Assembly (NCBI GenBank): GCA_018398575.1 | Contig: JAGTXZ010000008.1 | Location: 62,001-126,000 of the forward strand | Direction: 5' to 3' | Source of the DNA: Ampelomyces quisqualis | Lineage: Eukaryota; Ascomycota; Dothideomycetes; Pleosporales; Phaeosphaeriaceae | Length of the DNA stretch: 64,000 nt | Shown: positions 21,985 through 34,214 of the stretch, piece after piece | Layout: the number at the start of each line of letters is the position of its first letter | How positions within the stretch are numbered: the stretch's first letter is position 1 | The notes under the pieces: generated by a model | What the model was told of the DNA's origin: nothing | The model's database searches: none | The model's input: only the letters and a program-made list of their open reading frames with translations | Program-made: the position numbers and the translations under genes

Positions 21985-22324
21985 CAGTGTCGTAAAACCA
22001 AATTACGACTCGTGGATTGAATCGATAGTCTGGTCCGGCCGCCCACTGGGCGCACTGAGCAAGCCATACTTACTCGACTGGGAGCAAAATCGGAAAGCGG
22101 ATATTAAAAACTCACGGCGGGAGGTGTGGTGCTGCTGCCGTATGAGATTGATCGATTGTACAGGGAGGGAAAGCTTACCGAGGAGATTGAAGATTATGCG
22201 GCTTTGAGGTAAGCCGAAAAGAAACTTGATTGGAATGAGATGCTAATGAATACATAGGCCGATAGGGGTTGTTGGACACTCGGTGAACAAGAACTGGTCA
22301 AACGGCCGCGGAGATTGTGGGTGA
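21985..22324 (+). pseudogene. Unrecognised coding remnant
   Basis: Between the bZIP and Cip1-like genes a stretch reads WIESIVWSGRPLGALSKPY in one frame and, after a frame change near 22108-22120, VLLPYEIDRLYREGKLTEE in another. A perfect 49-base intron (22209..22257, GTAAGC donor, TGCTAATGA branch site, ATAG acceptor) joins this to PIGVVGHSVNKNWSNG and a stop at 22322-22324. No start codon or upstream exon is evident. I cannot name the family. It looks like the 3' end of a broken gene. Confidence 0.4.
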
Positions 22325-22483
22325 ATTGGACCAAGAGACTGTGTAGACGTTGAACGGAGCCGCCTTGTTCTTGAACCCTGCATCCAAGTTGTAAAGTGTC
22401 ACAATATGCAAGACAATCTTTGATTCAATCATCGGCCCTTATTCTGGTAAAGTATGTACAAGAATCCTAGCCTGGCCACGACC

Positions 22484-23251
22484 TTATGCGCACCCAACCC
22501 TCGTCGAGCTAACCACGATGTCATCATACCAGATGGTGTTGGTATCTCCTCCATAGCTCTCCCATCCAAAGTTGACAGATGTTATCTTGGGCTTCGAGGA
22601 GCTTCTTTGCCATTGTGCCGCATTGGGATTCGACACGCCCGACTTGACAGTAAGACCCGGAACAGTAGCATTGTTCAACCATGTCTCAACAGTGCCGTCG
22701 GGGCCGAGATTATACTCGAAGCAGGTCCAGGTGTTGGTGGGGAGTTTTACGGAGGTGGCGATGCCATTGGGGGAGAGGTCAGGTAGTGTGGCGTCGTCGG
22801 TTTCGCGATTGTACATTAGGATCTTGGATTGTCCTCCGATGCGGAGATGTTTCTTGGTGCCTTGTGCAGAGTCAGGCATGGTGATGAAAGAGACGTGGGA
22901 GTCAGTCAAAGCTTTGGAGGCTTTGCTGCGTGATTGTCAGTATCGTTTTGCAACGAGTTGAGTGTTGAGCACTTACAGCCATGTCCTAACGTATACATCG
23001 CCGCTGGGAATCTTGTTCGTGCCAACGAAGATGTGGCCACAGAAGCCTCCTGCACCATCAACTCTGATGGAGTTCTTGCCAGTGTGGGCTTGTGTGGTGT
23101 CAAGAGTGACTTTGCCACCTTGGTTGCAATCGGTGGCATACATAGGCCATGCGGTTTGGTCCCAGCCGCTCTCGAACCCCTCGGTTACCTGGGCAATGGT
23201 GGTAGGCGTAAGACTGAGCGCAATGGCGAGAATGGCAGTTTTTCCGCCCAT
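22484..23251 (-). CDS. Secreted Cip1-like protein (polysaccharide lyase-like)
   Basis: Exons complement(22484..22925, 22977..23251), giving 238 residues, one 51-base intron (donor GTAAGT). A signal peptide covers about residues 1-20 (KTAILAIALSLTPTTIAQ). The mature part follows the Trichoderma Cip1 pattern closely: FESGWDQTAWP, DCNQGGKVTLDTTQAHTGKN, FCGHIFVGTNKIPSGDVYVR, FITMPDSAQG, KHLRIGGQ, NRETDDATLPDLSPNGIA, FGWESYGGDTNTIWYDDI and a VGCA end. Cip1 is a secreted beta-jelly-roll protein of cellulolytic cultures, structurally close to glucuronan lyases. The carbohydrate-binding module seen in Trichoderma is absent here. It probably acts on plant or fungal wall polysaccharides outside the cell. 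Confidence 0.88.
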
Positions 23252-24554
23252 GGTTGATGTGGAATTCTTGAGGCTGACGCCTACACCGAGAGATGCTGTG
23301 GTATTTATACACCAGATGGCCACGCAGGCATGCCCAGGTCTCGGGCGTAGTACAGTCCATCTCTTATTTCTGCTTCAACCTGCTTAAAGTTATCGCCCAG
23401 GCTTTCTACCTCCGTCGCCATGAGAGGCATAGCGCAGAACTATTTGGTCATCTGCGGTGTTCTGAAGTTCGTCATTCGCAAATCGGAGGCCCGGCTTGTG
23501 TCTCCAAAGTGCTTAAATTGGGAAAATAATCTGGCAGAAACGCTAGTTCCGAGAGGAGGCATGGGTTGATCATCACAAATGTGGGGAATGCAATCCCGTA
23601 TCACCCCAGATTGCAGGTGATCGTGGCCTTGTTCGAGATGAATTCTGAACTCATGGGACAAGAACGGGAGTTTGCCACAGGATGCTGGAGCCATACCAAC
23701 ACCACGCCGACTCGATTGTCTGGCTATACCGAACCCTCGTGGTACTTGCAAAGACTTTTGTGTCAATCCAAGCATTTCTCGAGGCATTCACAGGTCTTTC
23801 ATAACATGAATTACATCGCTTCCGAAGCCAAGCAAGGACAAGCATCGCTTCCGAGGCTTGACATAACTCGGGCCCAGAAACCGAAACACACCAACCCAAA
23901 GGAAAATGAAAATGAACATGAATCAAGATATGAGCGCAAGCACTAGAGCTAAAACTTCTGGACAACCCTTGCCGCGAGCTCTCAGTTGCACCCATTCACG
24001 GGTAGCACATAGCTGGTATTGATGATCATCTTTGCTGCCGCATGTGTAGAAACATCAAAGTACTAGATCCCCGGATCGTAGAAGGCGGTAGCGTTGTGTG
24101 AGATTGCATATATCGAAGACAGAAGAGTGACGATGCAGACACATGGCGGGAGTGGCAGTTACAGGGTCCCTGATTGCTGAATGAACACCACCAATAGCTC
24201 GCCACGAGGGCTCTTGCTTTCTTTATGTCCTGCCTATCTTCCATGTTCATTGTCGAGTCTCTGACGTAGCCTGTAGACTCCAATGGCTTGAGCGTGCCCA
24301 GACAACTTATTTGTGAGTTTTCGAGTGCTTTCTGGCTGCCATGTAAGTAATCGGTAGGTACCTACCGTGGGACGTAGTGAGATCCTCCAGCCATGTCCAT
24401 GATGCCTGCAAAATCAGGCACTTTAGTACATAAACTTCAACGTGGTGCACTACAGATCGCACAAGTGACTGGCATTAAACATTCATTACTACATCTACAC
24501 AATGTATGCACATAGTCTACTTCGTTAGCATCGTCAGAATTTCCCCATTCTCGC
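23252..24554. other. Gene-free stretch of 1.3 kb
   Basis: Upstream region of the Cip1-like gene and 3' flank of the alkaline phosphatase gene. Open frames are short and unlike known proteins. No RNA gene recognised. Confidence 0.4.
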
Positions 24555-26816
24555 TTAAGATTCCGGAGTACCACGAGCAAGGCCAAAGCACTTGGCCATG
24601 CCAAAGAAAATGTCGGGGCTGTTGTACACTCCACCGAAAAACTCCTGGCAAGGTCCCATAGCGAAGACGGGCACGTCAGTGAGCGAGTGCACACCCTGGT
24701 CGTTCTCGACTGGGAGAGTACCGTTGAGCAAGATACCGCCAGCCCCGTCGGTGGGGTTGGCGTAGTAATCATTCGTGCCGTTAGCAGCTTTGGCTGGCGT
24801 ACGGGGACCGCTCTTGTGGACCGACCAGTTCTCGCGGCGGTCAGGGTCGGCCATCAGACCCTGGAAGAGGGTGTAACGGGGATCCCAGTTGGACGGAAAG
24901 TTGCTGTCAGTGTAGGACAAATTTCCGGTGTTGATGTACTGCGAGAGTCCAGATTGTTCGTAGGTGCCAACTGCGTCGCGCTTCTTGCGGTCCACGTTCT
25001 GTGCGGCGAGGTATTGAGTATCGACGGAACCCATAACGTCAAAACCGTGACCGTGATCAGCGGTGACGAGGATGAGAGTCTCCTTGAGAGTATTGATACT
25101 GTCGAGATGGGCGATAGTGGCTTTAATAGTGTCGTCAAGCTCGAGGAGTTCACCGAGCGCTCTGTCGTAGTCGAGAGCGTGCATCATCTTATCAACTGTT
25201 CAAATAGTTAGCATAATGAGAAAGGTACAAAAAATCCGGGAATACAGACTTGATGCTGCTTCAGACATGAGCAGGTATCCTTGCTCTCCAGAGCGTGCCT
25301 GGAGGATATCGATGGCCTTGAGGGTCATTTCCTTCAATCCGGGCTGGTCAAGAGCAGGTTTCTTGTCACCGGTGGGAGAAAGCGACTGATTCAAGTTCTG
25401 GCGGTAGACATTACGGTCGAGCCACTTGGCCATGTTGGATGTTGTAAAGATACCAAGGGTTTTCTCAGTAGCCTTAGCAGCTAGGAGAGCGGTGCGGTTC
25501 TGTATGATTTGATAACTCTGCTTGGCGAATTCAGCATAGTAATCTTTTCCTTGGTACTAGAAACAAGTCAATAAGAAGTTGAAGAAGATTAGAGCTGTTG
25601 ATTACTTGCAGTGACACCACCGAGCGATGGAGGGTAGAATTGTTCGGCACCACCACCGAAGATGACATCGATCGGCACTTTAGTCCATGTGTAATTTCGA
25701 ACACCATTAAGGAACGTGTCGACGATAGTACCGTACTGGCTGCGGGCACGTGTGTGGGCGACCAGAGCAGCTGGTGTTGCGTCGGCAATGAAGGCAGTGG
25801 AGACGATTCCAATGTGGCCGCCAGTGAGACGGTGGAACATTTCTGCGATAGTCTCTACCTTTGGGTCATCGAAAGCATTGGGGCTGGAGTCGGCGTAGAC
25901 GTTCAAGCAGTTCACGGTGCTCTTGTGTCCAGTGTTGAGAGCTGCAGCAGAATTGGCAGAATCGGTGATGAAGCTGTCGATCGAGTGTGTCATCTGGTGA
26001 CCAAGAACAGGAAATTTGTCCATGGCCATGGTAGTCTGGTACTTTCCATTGATACTCTTGTGTCCAATCAGGCGTGCAGCCGTGATCATGTTGGTGGTCA
26101 TACCATCGCCAATGAAGAAGATGATGTTCTTGGCCTTGCGCTCCTCAGCCAGATCGCGAACGAGCCATGTGGCCTCGGTTTTGCTACCATTGTTGTAGTT
26201 GAGAGTGGCAATGTATTCGCCAGGCTCGTAGAGCGCAACACGACGGTAGGCCTTGGCGGCTACGTTGACCAGACTGGGCTTCTTCGCGTCGCGAGCGAAG
26301 AGATCTGACTTTAGTCAGCGTTCACGCATTCATGATCATGCCCCACGGTTTCGCTCACCTTCGTAGTAAGTGAAGTTCCACTTCTCCACCTCAGGCTCTT
26401 CCAGTTTGAAGTATTCGGTAGCAGCCTTGGCGGCACCACCCTTCTTCGCAACAGTGAATGTGAAGCGCTCGTCCAAAGGCAGTCCGATGAACTCAGAACC
26501 GTTCCTCGGCTGATGAACCTCGAGACGGATATCGAAGTACTGACCAGCCAAAAAGTCGGCCCTGTAAGAGGATGGTTAGCTTCGAAGCTGGGATAGTCCG
26601 AAGAAGGCCAGAAGGAGCTTCCACTTGTGTCAATGCTTACTGGTCAGGTGGGAAAACACAGCCTGAAAAGTTTGTTAGTCTTCGTACTGTAGTTCAGGGA
26701 TGCAAAGGCGTTGCAAGCATACCAAGCGTTGGACAGGCTCCCAGACGACGGAAAGTCTGCGCAGAGACGCCAGCCACGAGGGCTGCGGCGGCAAACATTG
26801 AACACGTGCACCTCAT
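24555..26816 (-). CDS. Secreted alkaline phosphatase
   Basis: Exons complement(24555..25195, 25250..25556, 25610..26304, 26359..26561, 26641..26662, 26723..26816), giving 653 residues. Phosphomonoesterase of the metal-dependent alkaline phosphatase superfamily. It has a signal peptide at the N-terminus (MRCTCSMFAAAALVAGVSAQ), IIFFIGDGMT with metal-binding Asp, the nucleophile region ITDSANSAAALNTGHKS, IFGGGAEQFYP, LVTADHGHGFDVMG with metal-binding Asp/His, and a late FAMGPCQEFFGGVYN. The N-terminal 120 residues are an extra beta-rich segment. Exon 2 is only 22 bases. Intron 25557..25609 starts with GCAAGT, a GC-AG intron, needed to join GGVT to YQGKDYYAEF. Likely secreted for phosphate scavenging. 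Confidence 0.9.
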
Positions 26817-27968
26817 GTTGAACGCGACAGAGAGTCACAACTACGCACAAGGCTCTCAAGGATGCGATGAGGCGAAAAAACGAAGCTAGGTCCCTAGACT
26901 TTATAAGCTGGTACAGCTACCTACCTGGACCTGCATACAAACTCCAACACCAATTGGGCAACCCCCAAGATTCAACTTGCTGGGGGCCACATGGATTCCC
27001 GGCGGCATATTCTCTATGCAGCACCCTAGATCGAACACTACATACGGAGTACTCCGTACAGCAGACCGCCCTGCAATAACGGCAAACTCTGAGTGCTCGA
27101 GATGAAGGCCCCAACGGCCATGCACAAGACTGGTCCGCGCTACCAGCCACTGGCATCATGCTGCTACTGGAGGAGCTGCCTCATTGGGGCCGCGATGCAC
27201 GTTTCCCACGTTCGCGGGAGGCTGGTGATGATAGCCTTGGCACCACGTGAAGGAGACGCTGGTTGTGATTCGCTGCTACAAAGATCAATGCATCTCCAGC
27301 CCGTCTTGGCAACTCGGCGTGCGCATATGTCAATCCGCACAGCAGCATGCTGGGTGTTCCTAAAGCTGCATCTTTATTGGTGGCTATTGCGAAGGATGCA
27401 GATGCAGCAGGATTTTCTCTGGGCGATATGAGGTGGGATAAGCCGATGAGGATGTCGCTGGCGAATCTTTCGGGGCTGGTTTTGATTCCAATCACGTGCG
27501 ATGTGATGATGTCAGTGGTTTCCCACTAGTTATTGAATACCTATTGGCGGCACCCCTCGAACATCAACACATGCTCCGCCATGTTGAGATTGGATGACTT
27601 AGTTGTAGCGACGTTCAGACAGCAAACAACAGCAAGATACGGATCGCGTGCCTCCTTGTACTCCGAAGCGTTATCACCCAGGCCCTGGTATTCACGGTCC
27701 ATAGCACCATACTGTAAGCCTACCGAACTATCAAACACTTGCATGGATCCGCAGACCATCTCAGGTACAGTCGATCCCCAGGATTTGGTATCTGAAACAA
27801 TGTACCAGAACGCTTTCGATTATTGGTGATTAGCATCGCCAGCCCTTATGGTACCGCCTCGATCGGATTTAGCACGTTACGTCACCACTCCAAGTGTCGA
27901 CCAAAGTGTAGACTTGAATGCAGGTACAAAGACGCGTCTAGCTGCTTTGTTCCTTCTGTCACTGCTTC
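26817..27968. promoter_or_regulatory. Divergent region alkaline phosphatase / photolyase
   Basis: 1.15 kb between two divergent starts. It holds CACGTG boxes at 27244 and 27493 (the site bound by PHO4/NUC-1-type bHLH factors) and a perfect palindrome TACGGAGTACTCCGTA at 27043-27058. No gene is supported. Regulatory use is inference. Confidence 0.4.
27043..27058. repeat. Palindrome TACGGAGTACTCCGTA
   Basis: Perfect 16-base inverted repeat. The most complete copy of a TACGGAGTA motif that recurs in spacers at 5036, 18416, 36115, 36122, 36781, 58807, 61318, 61325 and 63306. Confidence 0.9.
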
Positions 27969-29822
27969 ATGCTTTCTGCGAGATGCCCAAATCTCTATCG
28001 CGCTTCGCACACCGCCTCTCTCCGACCCAGTGCGATCAGATTGCTGCAAGTGCCAAGTGTCCCGATCCGGACTATCAAGCACGCGACATCACGCGACACA
28101 AGCACATCGAAGAAAACTACGACCAAAACATTGACCGCCGCCTCGAACCACGGCAACATGTCTAAAAGAACCAGCTACGAGCGATCCGAAATTGGGCATA
28201 CTACCACGAAACGCGCAAAACAGGTCGACGAGAACCTTCCGTACGACCAATTACAGGAAGCTCTTGGAGCACAGAACGAGGTCAACGATGTGACGAAAGT
28301 CGCGCATTGGTTCCATCCCAAAGACTTGCGTATTCAGGACAATACTGCATTGCACCACGCATCCGAACTTGCTCAAAGCTCGAAAAAGCCGCTCATCTGT
28401 GTTTACGTAAACTGTCCGGCCGACGAATCGTGGCATGGAACAAGTCCGGCGCGAGTAGACTTCATGTGCGAGGGTTTGAAGATTATGCAAAGGGAGTTGA
28501 ACGATCTGAACATTCCTCTGGTCTTTGTGGAATGTGAAGATCGCAAGAAGATTGTGCCTACGGTGATTGACTGGTTCAAGGAGCAAAACGTCTCACATGT
28601 GTTTGGAAACTTCGAATACGAGATTGATGAACTGCGTCGAGACATCAAGCTTGTGAAAGAAAGTGGGGATGGCATCCGAGTCTCTATATACCACGATCAA
28701 ACCATAGTCGAACCAGGAACTATGCTGACCGGCAGCGGCAAGCCCATGAAAGTATTCACTCCATACCACAAAACCTGGCTATCTATTCTCAAAGAGCAAC
28801 CGGAACTCCTCGATACCTTGCCTGCACCCGCCGCAAACCCATCATCTTTCAAGAAAGAGCTCAAAGATCTCTTCGACACACCCGCGCCCAAACCTGCAGA
28901 GGACAAACAATTCTCGTCCGAGGGAGAGCGAAAACGCATCCGTAAGCTCTGGCCCGCTGGCCACGCCGCTGGATCAAAGCGTATGGACGCTTTCCTCAAA
29001 ACAATCGATAACTACGCAGCTACACGCAGCAATCCCGCCAAAGACAGCACATCCCGCATGTCCGCCTACTTCTCCGCAGGAATGATCAGCATGCGCGAAG
29101 TCCTGCAAAAAGTGGCTGACTACAACCACGGAAGCACCGACTTCACGGAATCAAGTGCAAAGAATGGCGTGTACAGCTGGGTTCGTGAGATTGTGTTTCG
29201 GGAATTGTATCGTCAGACAACCATGTGCACGCCACATACATCCATGAACATGCCGCAAAACCTCAAGTTCGATTTCGTCACATGGGAGGACGATGAGGAG
29301 GGGTGGGAGAAGTGGTATAAAGGCACCACAGGCGAGCCATTCATCGACGCTGGCATGCGCCAACTCAACCATGAAGCGTATATGCATAATCGTCTGCGCA
29401 TGAATGTGTCGAGCTACTTGTATTGTAACCTGTTACTCGATTACAGAAGGGGCGAGAGGTACTTTGCAGAGACGCTAATTGATTGGGATCTGAGCAATAA
29501 CACGCAGGGATGGGAGCCGAGCTACACAGTTTTCAACCCCGTGAGTCAGGCGGAGAGGAACGACCCTGATGGAGATTACATTCGGAAATGTAAGTAGCTT
29601 ACTCCTTGAACATGGAACTGGGGACACTTGGCTAACACAGTGCCAACAGGGGTCCCGGAACTCGCAAACGTCAAAGGTAAAGCGATTTTCGCACCGTATG
29701 CGCGTCTGAGCAAGGAAGAGTTTGACAAGTTGGGATACCCGAAACCCCATGTAGACTGGAAGAAGACAAAGGCAAGGTGCATGGAGAGGTTCAAGCGAGA
29801 CATGCATGATGCTGAGCCTTAG
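27969..29822 (+). CDS. PHR1: Class I CPD photolyase
   Basis: Exons 27969..29589 and 29650..29822, giving 597 residues. This flavin enzyme uses blue light to split cyclobutane pyrimidine dimers in DNA. The photolyase antenna domain runs from WFHPKDLRIQDNTALHHA and the FAD-binding helical domain includes YSWVREIVFRELYRQ, EPFIDAGMRQLNHEAYMHNR, LLLDYRRGERYFAETLIDWD and the WEPSYTVFNPVSQAERNDP to YIRKWVPEL signature. The first 63 residues are basic and Ser/Thr-rich like a mitochondrial presequence, and a second in-frame ATG at 28158 starts MSKRTSYERSE with a KR-rich nuclear-type segment. Dual targeting from two starts, as in yeast PHR1, is likely. The intron is 60 bases. Confidence 0.94.
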
Positions 29823-30782
29823 TGTACATGATTACAACACGACCCAATACACAACTATGCCGCCGCCCAGCCTGGCAATAATCTACGAGCTAGCACATCT
29901 TCTCGTCTCCACAGCCCTTTCGACGCCGTACCATGAATCATCATATTATATTTCCGCACAACCTCAGCAGTCCCCTTCGATCCGCGTATACGCTTGAAAC
30001 GGAGTCGAGTTGCTCGTCGCATGTAAGGCGTTTAGTGCTCAGCGGAAGGCGTGAAAAGGCTCGTCTCGAGGGATGAAGAAATGTCAAGATTCAGAATCAG
30101 AATATGTAGATTTGGATTCTGATGTGCGCAGGGAGTTTTGGTGGGGAAGGGAGATGTGGATTGTGGTTGTATGTGGGTATGCCACTGTGCTGCGTAGTAG
30201 GGTTTGGCGTCGACGGTTGATTTTCAATGGGGGATGGTGGGCTGAGGTAGCGCTGCTGGAGAAGAGGGAGGGGAAACTTGTGGGAGTTGTTGGAGTTGCA
30301 GTGGGAGGTCAATGATTGCGGTGTTGGCACGCGTTGGCTGACGTGGAACATGTTGCTTTTCTACAGAGAGTAGATTAGGCAGGCCCAGTTGACTCTCAGT
30401 CCTAAAGACTACTTTGCTATATGCAGAGACTTTGTGGGATACTTGAGCAACTTGGTTGAAGCAACGTGGTGTACAACGGAAATGGTTGATGCGGATACCC
30501 AACATGCACAAAACACCCTAACCACATCGCTACGATCAAAACTGTTACCTGATCCTGGATTACGACGCGACCTACATGCATACTGGCAGGTATACGACAC
30601 TCAGGTACGTTGAACTTTTGAAGAGTGAAAATGCATTCCAAAGACTGCACATACTGGCCGATGTTTGTGACATACCAGGTGACATAGAGCGCTAAACTCC
30701 CAGCACCCTAAATCCTTGCCCACGTTATTTTGCTCGTGAACGCTCCGTGACCAAGAAATTCGTACCCTATACAACCACTCTA
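29823..30782. other. Convergent 3' spacer
   Basis: About 960 bases between the 3' ends of the photolyase and eIF3a genes. Purine-rich on the + strand at 30110-30300. No gene recognised. Confidence 0.4.
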
Positions 30783-33700
30783 CTAGGCCCCCGTGCGCTT
30801 AAATGCACCAGGCCTGTATTTTCCGTCACTTGCACCCTGCGCTGGGGGCGGTGCCGACTCACGCTCACCCTCACGAGCAGGAGGACCATCAAGTGGACCA
30901 CGTCGACTTGGGGGGGGATATGCGTTGCCAGATGCAGGCGACGCTTTCCTGTCATCTCCAAAGCTGCGACCTCCACGAGAAGGAGCCTCGTAACGTCCTC
31001 CAGTGGCAGGAGATTCTGTTCGTGCCGGCGCAGGTCCACGTCCGCTACCCTCACGCTCGCGCCATCCAGGTGCGGCACCACCACCAGCTGCACGCAGAGC
31101 AGGTGGAAGATATCCGCCTCGCTTGGGTGCTTCGGCCTCGGCGGGGGGCGCCGGCGAAGTTGAAGCGACAGGAGGAGCAGGAGAAGCACTAGCGGCAGGA
31201 GGGGGTGTCTGACCGGCGGCCTTCATAGCCTCACGCTCACGCCAGGTCATCTTACCACCAGGCAGGGTGATACGCGGTGGAGCAGCGGCGGGAGATGGCT
31301 CTGCAAGCTGATCGCGAGAAATGGACCGGTCGGCACCAAATCGGCCAGCGTTCCTTGCAGCAATCTTGGCTTCTGCGGCTTCCTCTTTCTCGCGTTGAAT
31401 GCGAGCCTTTTCGTCAAGAGCCCTGAGTCATGTCAGTAGACTGATACTAGAGTTGAAGGATGATACTGACTTTCTCTCCTCGTCCCTTCTCGCCTTCTCC
31501 TCGAGCATCCTCTCTCGCCTCTCTTCTTCGGCCTTCGCTTTTGCCTCTGCTTCCTCGCGCTCTCGCTCCTCCTCTTCTCTTTCACGACGCTCGGCCTCTT
31601 CGCGTTCCTTCTTCTCTCGGATGAATCGATCCTTGAACTCCTTGACACGGGCCGCCTTCTTGCTCTCGAGCTCCTTCTGCGCGATCTTCTGGCGCTTCTC
31701 GAACTCACTCTTTCGCAGTTGCTTGACATTAGTGACGAATTGCTGGTAGGTTGGTACAAGTCGTGACAGGCGGTGCTTGAGAGCGACGTCGGCCTTATGC
31801 TTCTCCTCAGACTCCTTCAGTGTCTCCTCTGTGGCCTTGTCGTATGCTGCTTTGTCGGTCTCCATCTGTTTCTCATAATCCTCTTTGAGATGCTTGACCT
31901 CCTCCTTACGGTAGGCCCGCTCAAGATGATCGATACGCTTGCCGGCAATACGGAGTTGCTCACCAAGCAGCTCCTTCTCCTTCTCTAGCGCTTGCAGCTT
32001 CAAGATACGAATGCGAGTGGAGTCAATCTCCGCAAGGTCTTCTGGCAGGTCGATGTCGACCTTGGTAGTCTTCTTGAGCTCTTCGATCTGCTTCGTCATT
32101 TCCTCGCGCTGAATTCGCTGTTGTTCCTGCTTGATGCGCGCTTCCGCACGCTGCTTCTGCTCTTCCGCCAGTCGACGTGACTCCTCCTCTTTCTGTTGCT
32201 GCTGGCGGACGATTCTCCTGGTCTGCTCTTCGTTCTCCTTAGCCTGCTGAGCTTTCAGCGCGGCCTCCTTCTTTTGTGAAATGATGTCGCGACGGGTGAG
32301 AATCTCTTGGTGCTCCTTCTCAGCGCCTTCTTTGGCGCGAGCCAGGGCGGCATCCTTTGCCCTGTGTCGGTCCGCATTGAATGACGGATCGACATACTGG
32401 CATGTAACGAAGAGAGACTTGGCAAGTCGAGTGAGCTGAGTCCGAACAATCTCAGCAGGAGTGCTCTGTAGACGCTGAACAGAGCGGGTCTCGGTCTCAG
32501 CGGAGCCAGCGCCAGAGCCAGGGTGCATGGCCTTGGCGGATGAAAAGACATCCGAGTCAAATGTGAGGATGCCGGTTGCGTGGTCGGTCCGGATGGCCAA
32601 GTCACCCTTCTTGCAGCCGTTCATAATGAACTTCTCGATAGTGCCGCTGCTGACGTGGAAGGGCTCTGGGAATTGCGCAAGCTCCAGTACAAATTTGATC
32701 TCAACTGAGTCGTAAACCTGAGACAATTGCTGGAATAGACGGGTAAGAATAACCTGCTGAAGCGGGCCGACATACTTCTCCATGCCCTCATCTGCGCCGA
32801 TCTGCGCAAGAATGGGCGAGATCTTCTTGCAGATGGAGAGAGGGTGGAAGTCGACTTCGAGGATGTTGTAGAGGTCGCGGATCTCGGGACGAACGCGCTT
32901 GAGCAGACCCTTGCTGAGGGCATCCTTGAAAAGAATGGCACGAGTGGGGGCCTGGGACATGCCGAGAAGGTTGGTCAGACGGGAGTTCTTGTTCTTCCTT
33001 GCCTCGTCGACGTCCACAAGAGCTCCCCGGGAACGGGATGTGCTGATGACGGGGATGGCAAGGGCAGACAGGACGACGAAGGAGGCTGCCTTGGTCATGT
33101 CGGCTTCAGTGACGGCCGGGTTGTCTTTCTTGGGGCTCTGGCCAGATGCGACGGCGGCGGCAGACTGGCGGAGGAGATTGTAGTAGCGGCTCCAGGCTGC
33201 GGCGTGGAAGAGGTAATTCTCGCTGACCAAGAAGATACGTGTGAGCTTCTCGAAGTAGTTGGCCATCATGACATTTTTCGCAGGGCGCTTGCTCAAGCTG
33301 AGAAGCGTGTGGATGTCTTCGACGCTGCGGAAAGCCTCCTGCCAGAGCTCCAGCTCGACGGCGACGTTGAGTTGCTGGAAACGGGTGTCGAGGTGGCGCT
33401 GTAGGGTGTCGGGGTCGGAGAGGTTGATGGCGTGCATCTGGGAAGAGAACTTGGCAGCATTTTGCAGATGGTTTCGCAGAAGCTCGCAGAGACGGCGGAA
33501 CTCGGTCTTGCGGGCATACTTGGAGCAGAACTGGAAGGCCTGATGGGCGGTCGACTGGTACATCAGCTCCAGGCGAGCATTGTTCTTGAAGATGTCGAGA
33601 ACAGTGCGGTAGGTCTCCCAGAGGAACTTGAGCCATGGTGTGACGATGGCGCGGTCGGTGCGATCGCGGGACTGCTCGCCGGAGACCGTGGAGAGGAGAA

Positions 33701-34214
33701 TCGACTCTGGGGTCTCCGAGGCCTCGAGATCGTCGATGTTCTGGGTCTGGGTCGACGTCTCAAGGGTAGATTGGACCTCGTCTGCCTTGGCCTGGGCTTC
33801 GGTGACCTTTTGCTCGGCGAGTTCGATGAAGCGCTTGAAGACGAGCTGCTCTCATTAGTGTCTGTGCTCAGCAGGGCGCCCGTGGTTCGTACCTCAATGG
33901 TGCCCACGTTGGTGTTCTGGGCAGTGTTCTTGTACTGGTACAGGCCGTCCTTGGCGAGCTTGCCTTTGCGGAGATCGACGCAGAGTTCGACGAAGAGGAC
34001 CATGACCGGCTCGAGGGAGGCAATGGGGCTGTTGCGGGTGCGCTTCGAGGTGACATGTTCGTGGAGCAGCTGGAGGGCAGCCTGTTGCTGCTCGACTCCG
34101 ATGAGTTCCTGGGCGCGTTTCCTTGGGCATGTTAGCCGTGTGCCATGCGGGCGGCCAAAGAGGGGCATGGGCCTACAGCGTGTTCTCCGGCTTGGAGTGC
34201 GGTGGCGGCGCCAT
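30783..34214 (-). CDS. TIF32: Translation initiation factor eIF3 subunit a
   Basis: Exons complement(30783..31422, 31471..33845, 33893..34121, 34177..34214), giving 1093 residues. The largest eIF3 scaffold subunit; it binds the 40S ribosome, eIF3b and eIF3c during start-codon scanning. The start MAPPPHSKPENTL and KRAQELIG is diagnostic, followed by the PCI-type helical region (HQAFQFCSKYARKTEFRRLC, AELELWQEAFRSVEDIHTLL, SLSKRPAKNVMMANYFEKL) and a long charged coiled coil from about residue 560 (QQKEEESRRLAEEQKQRAEA). The tail is rich in Pro, Arg and Gly (GGYLPPALR, GKYRPGAFKRTGA). Exon 1 is 38 bases. Introns are 47-55 bases. Divergent from the G-gamma gene. Confidence 0.96.
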
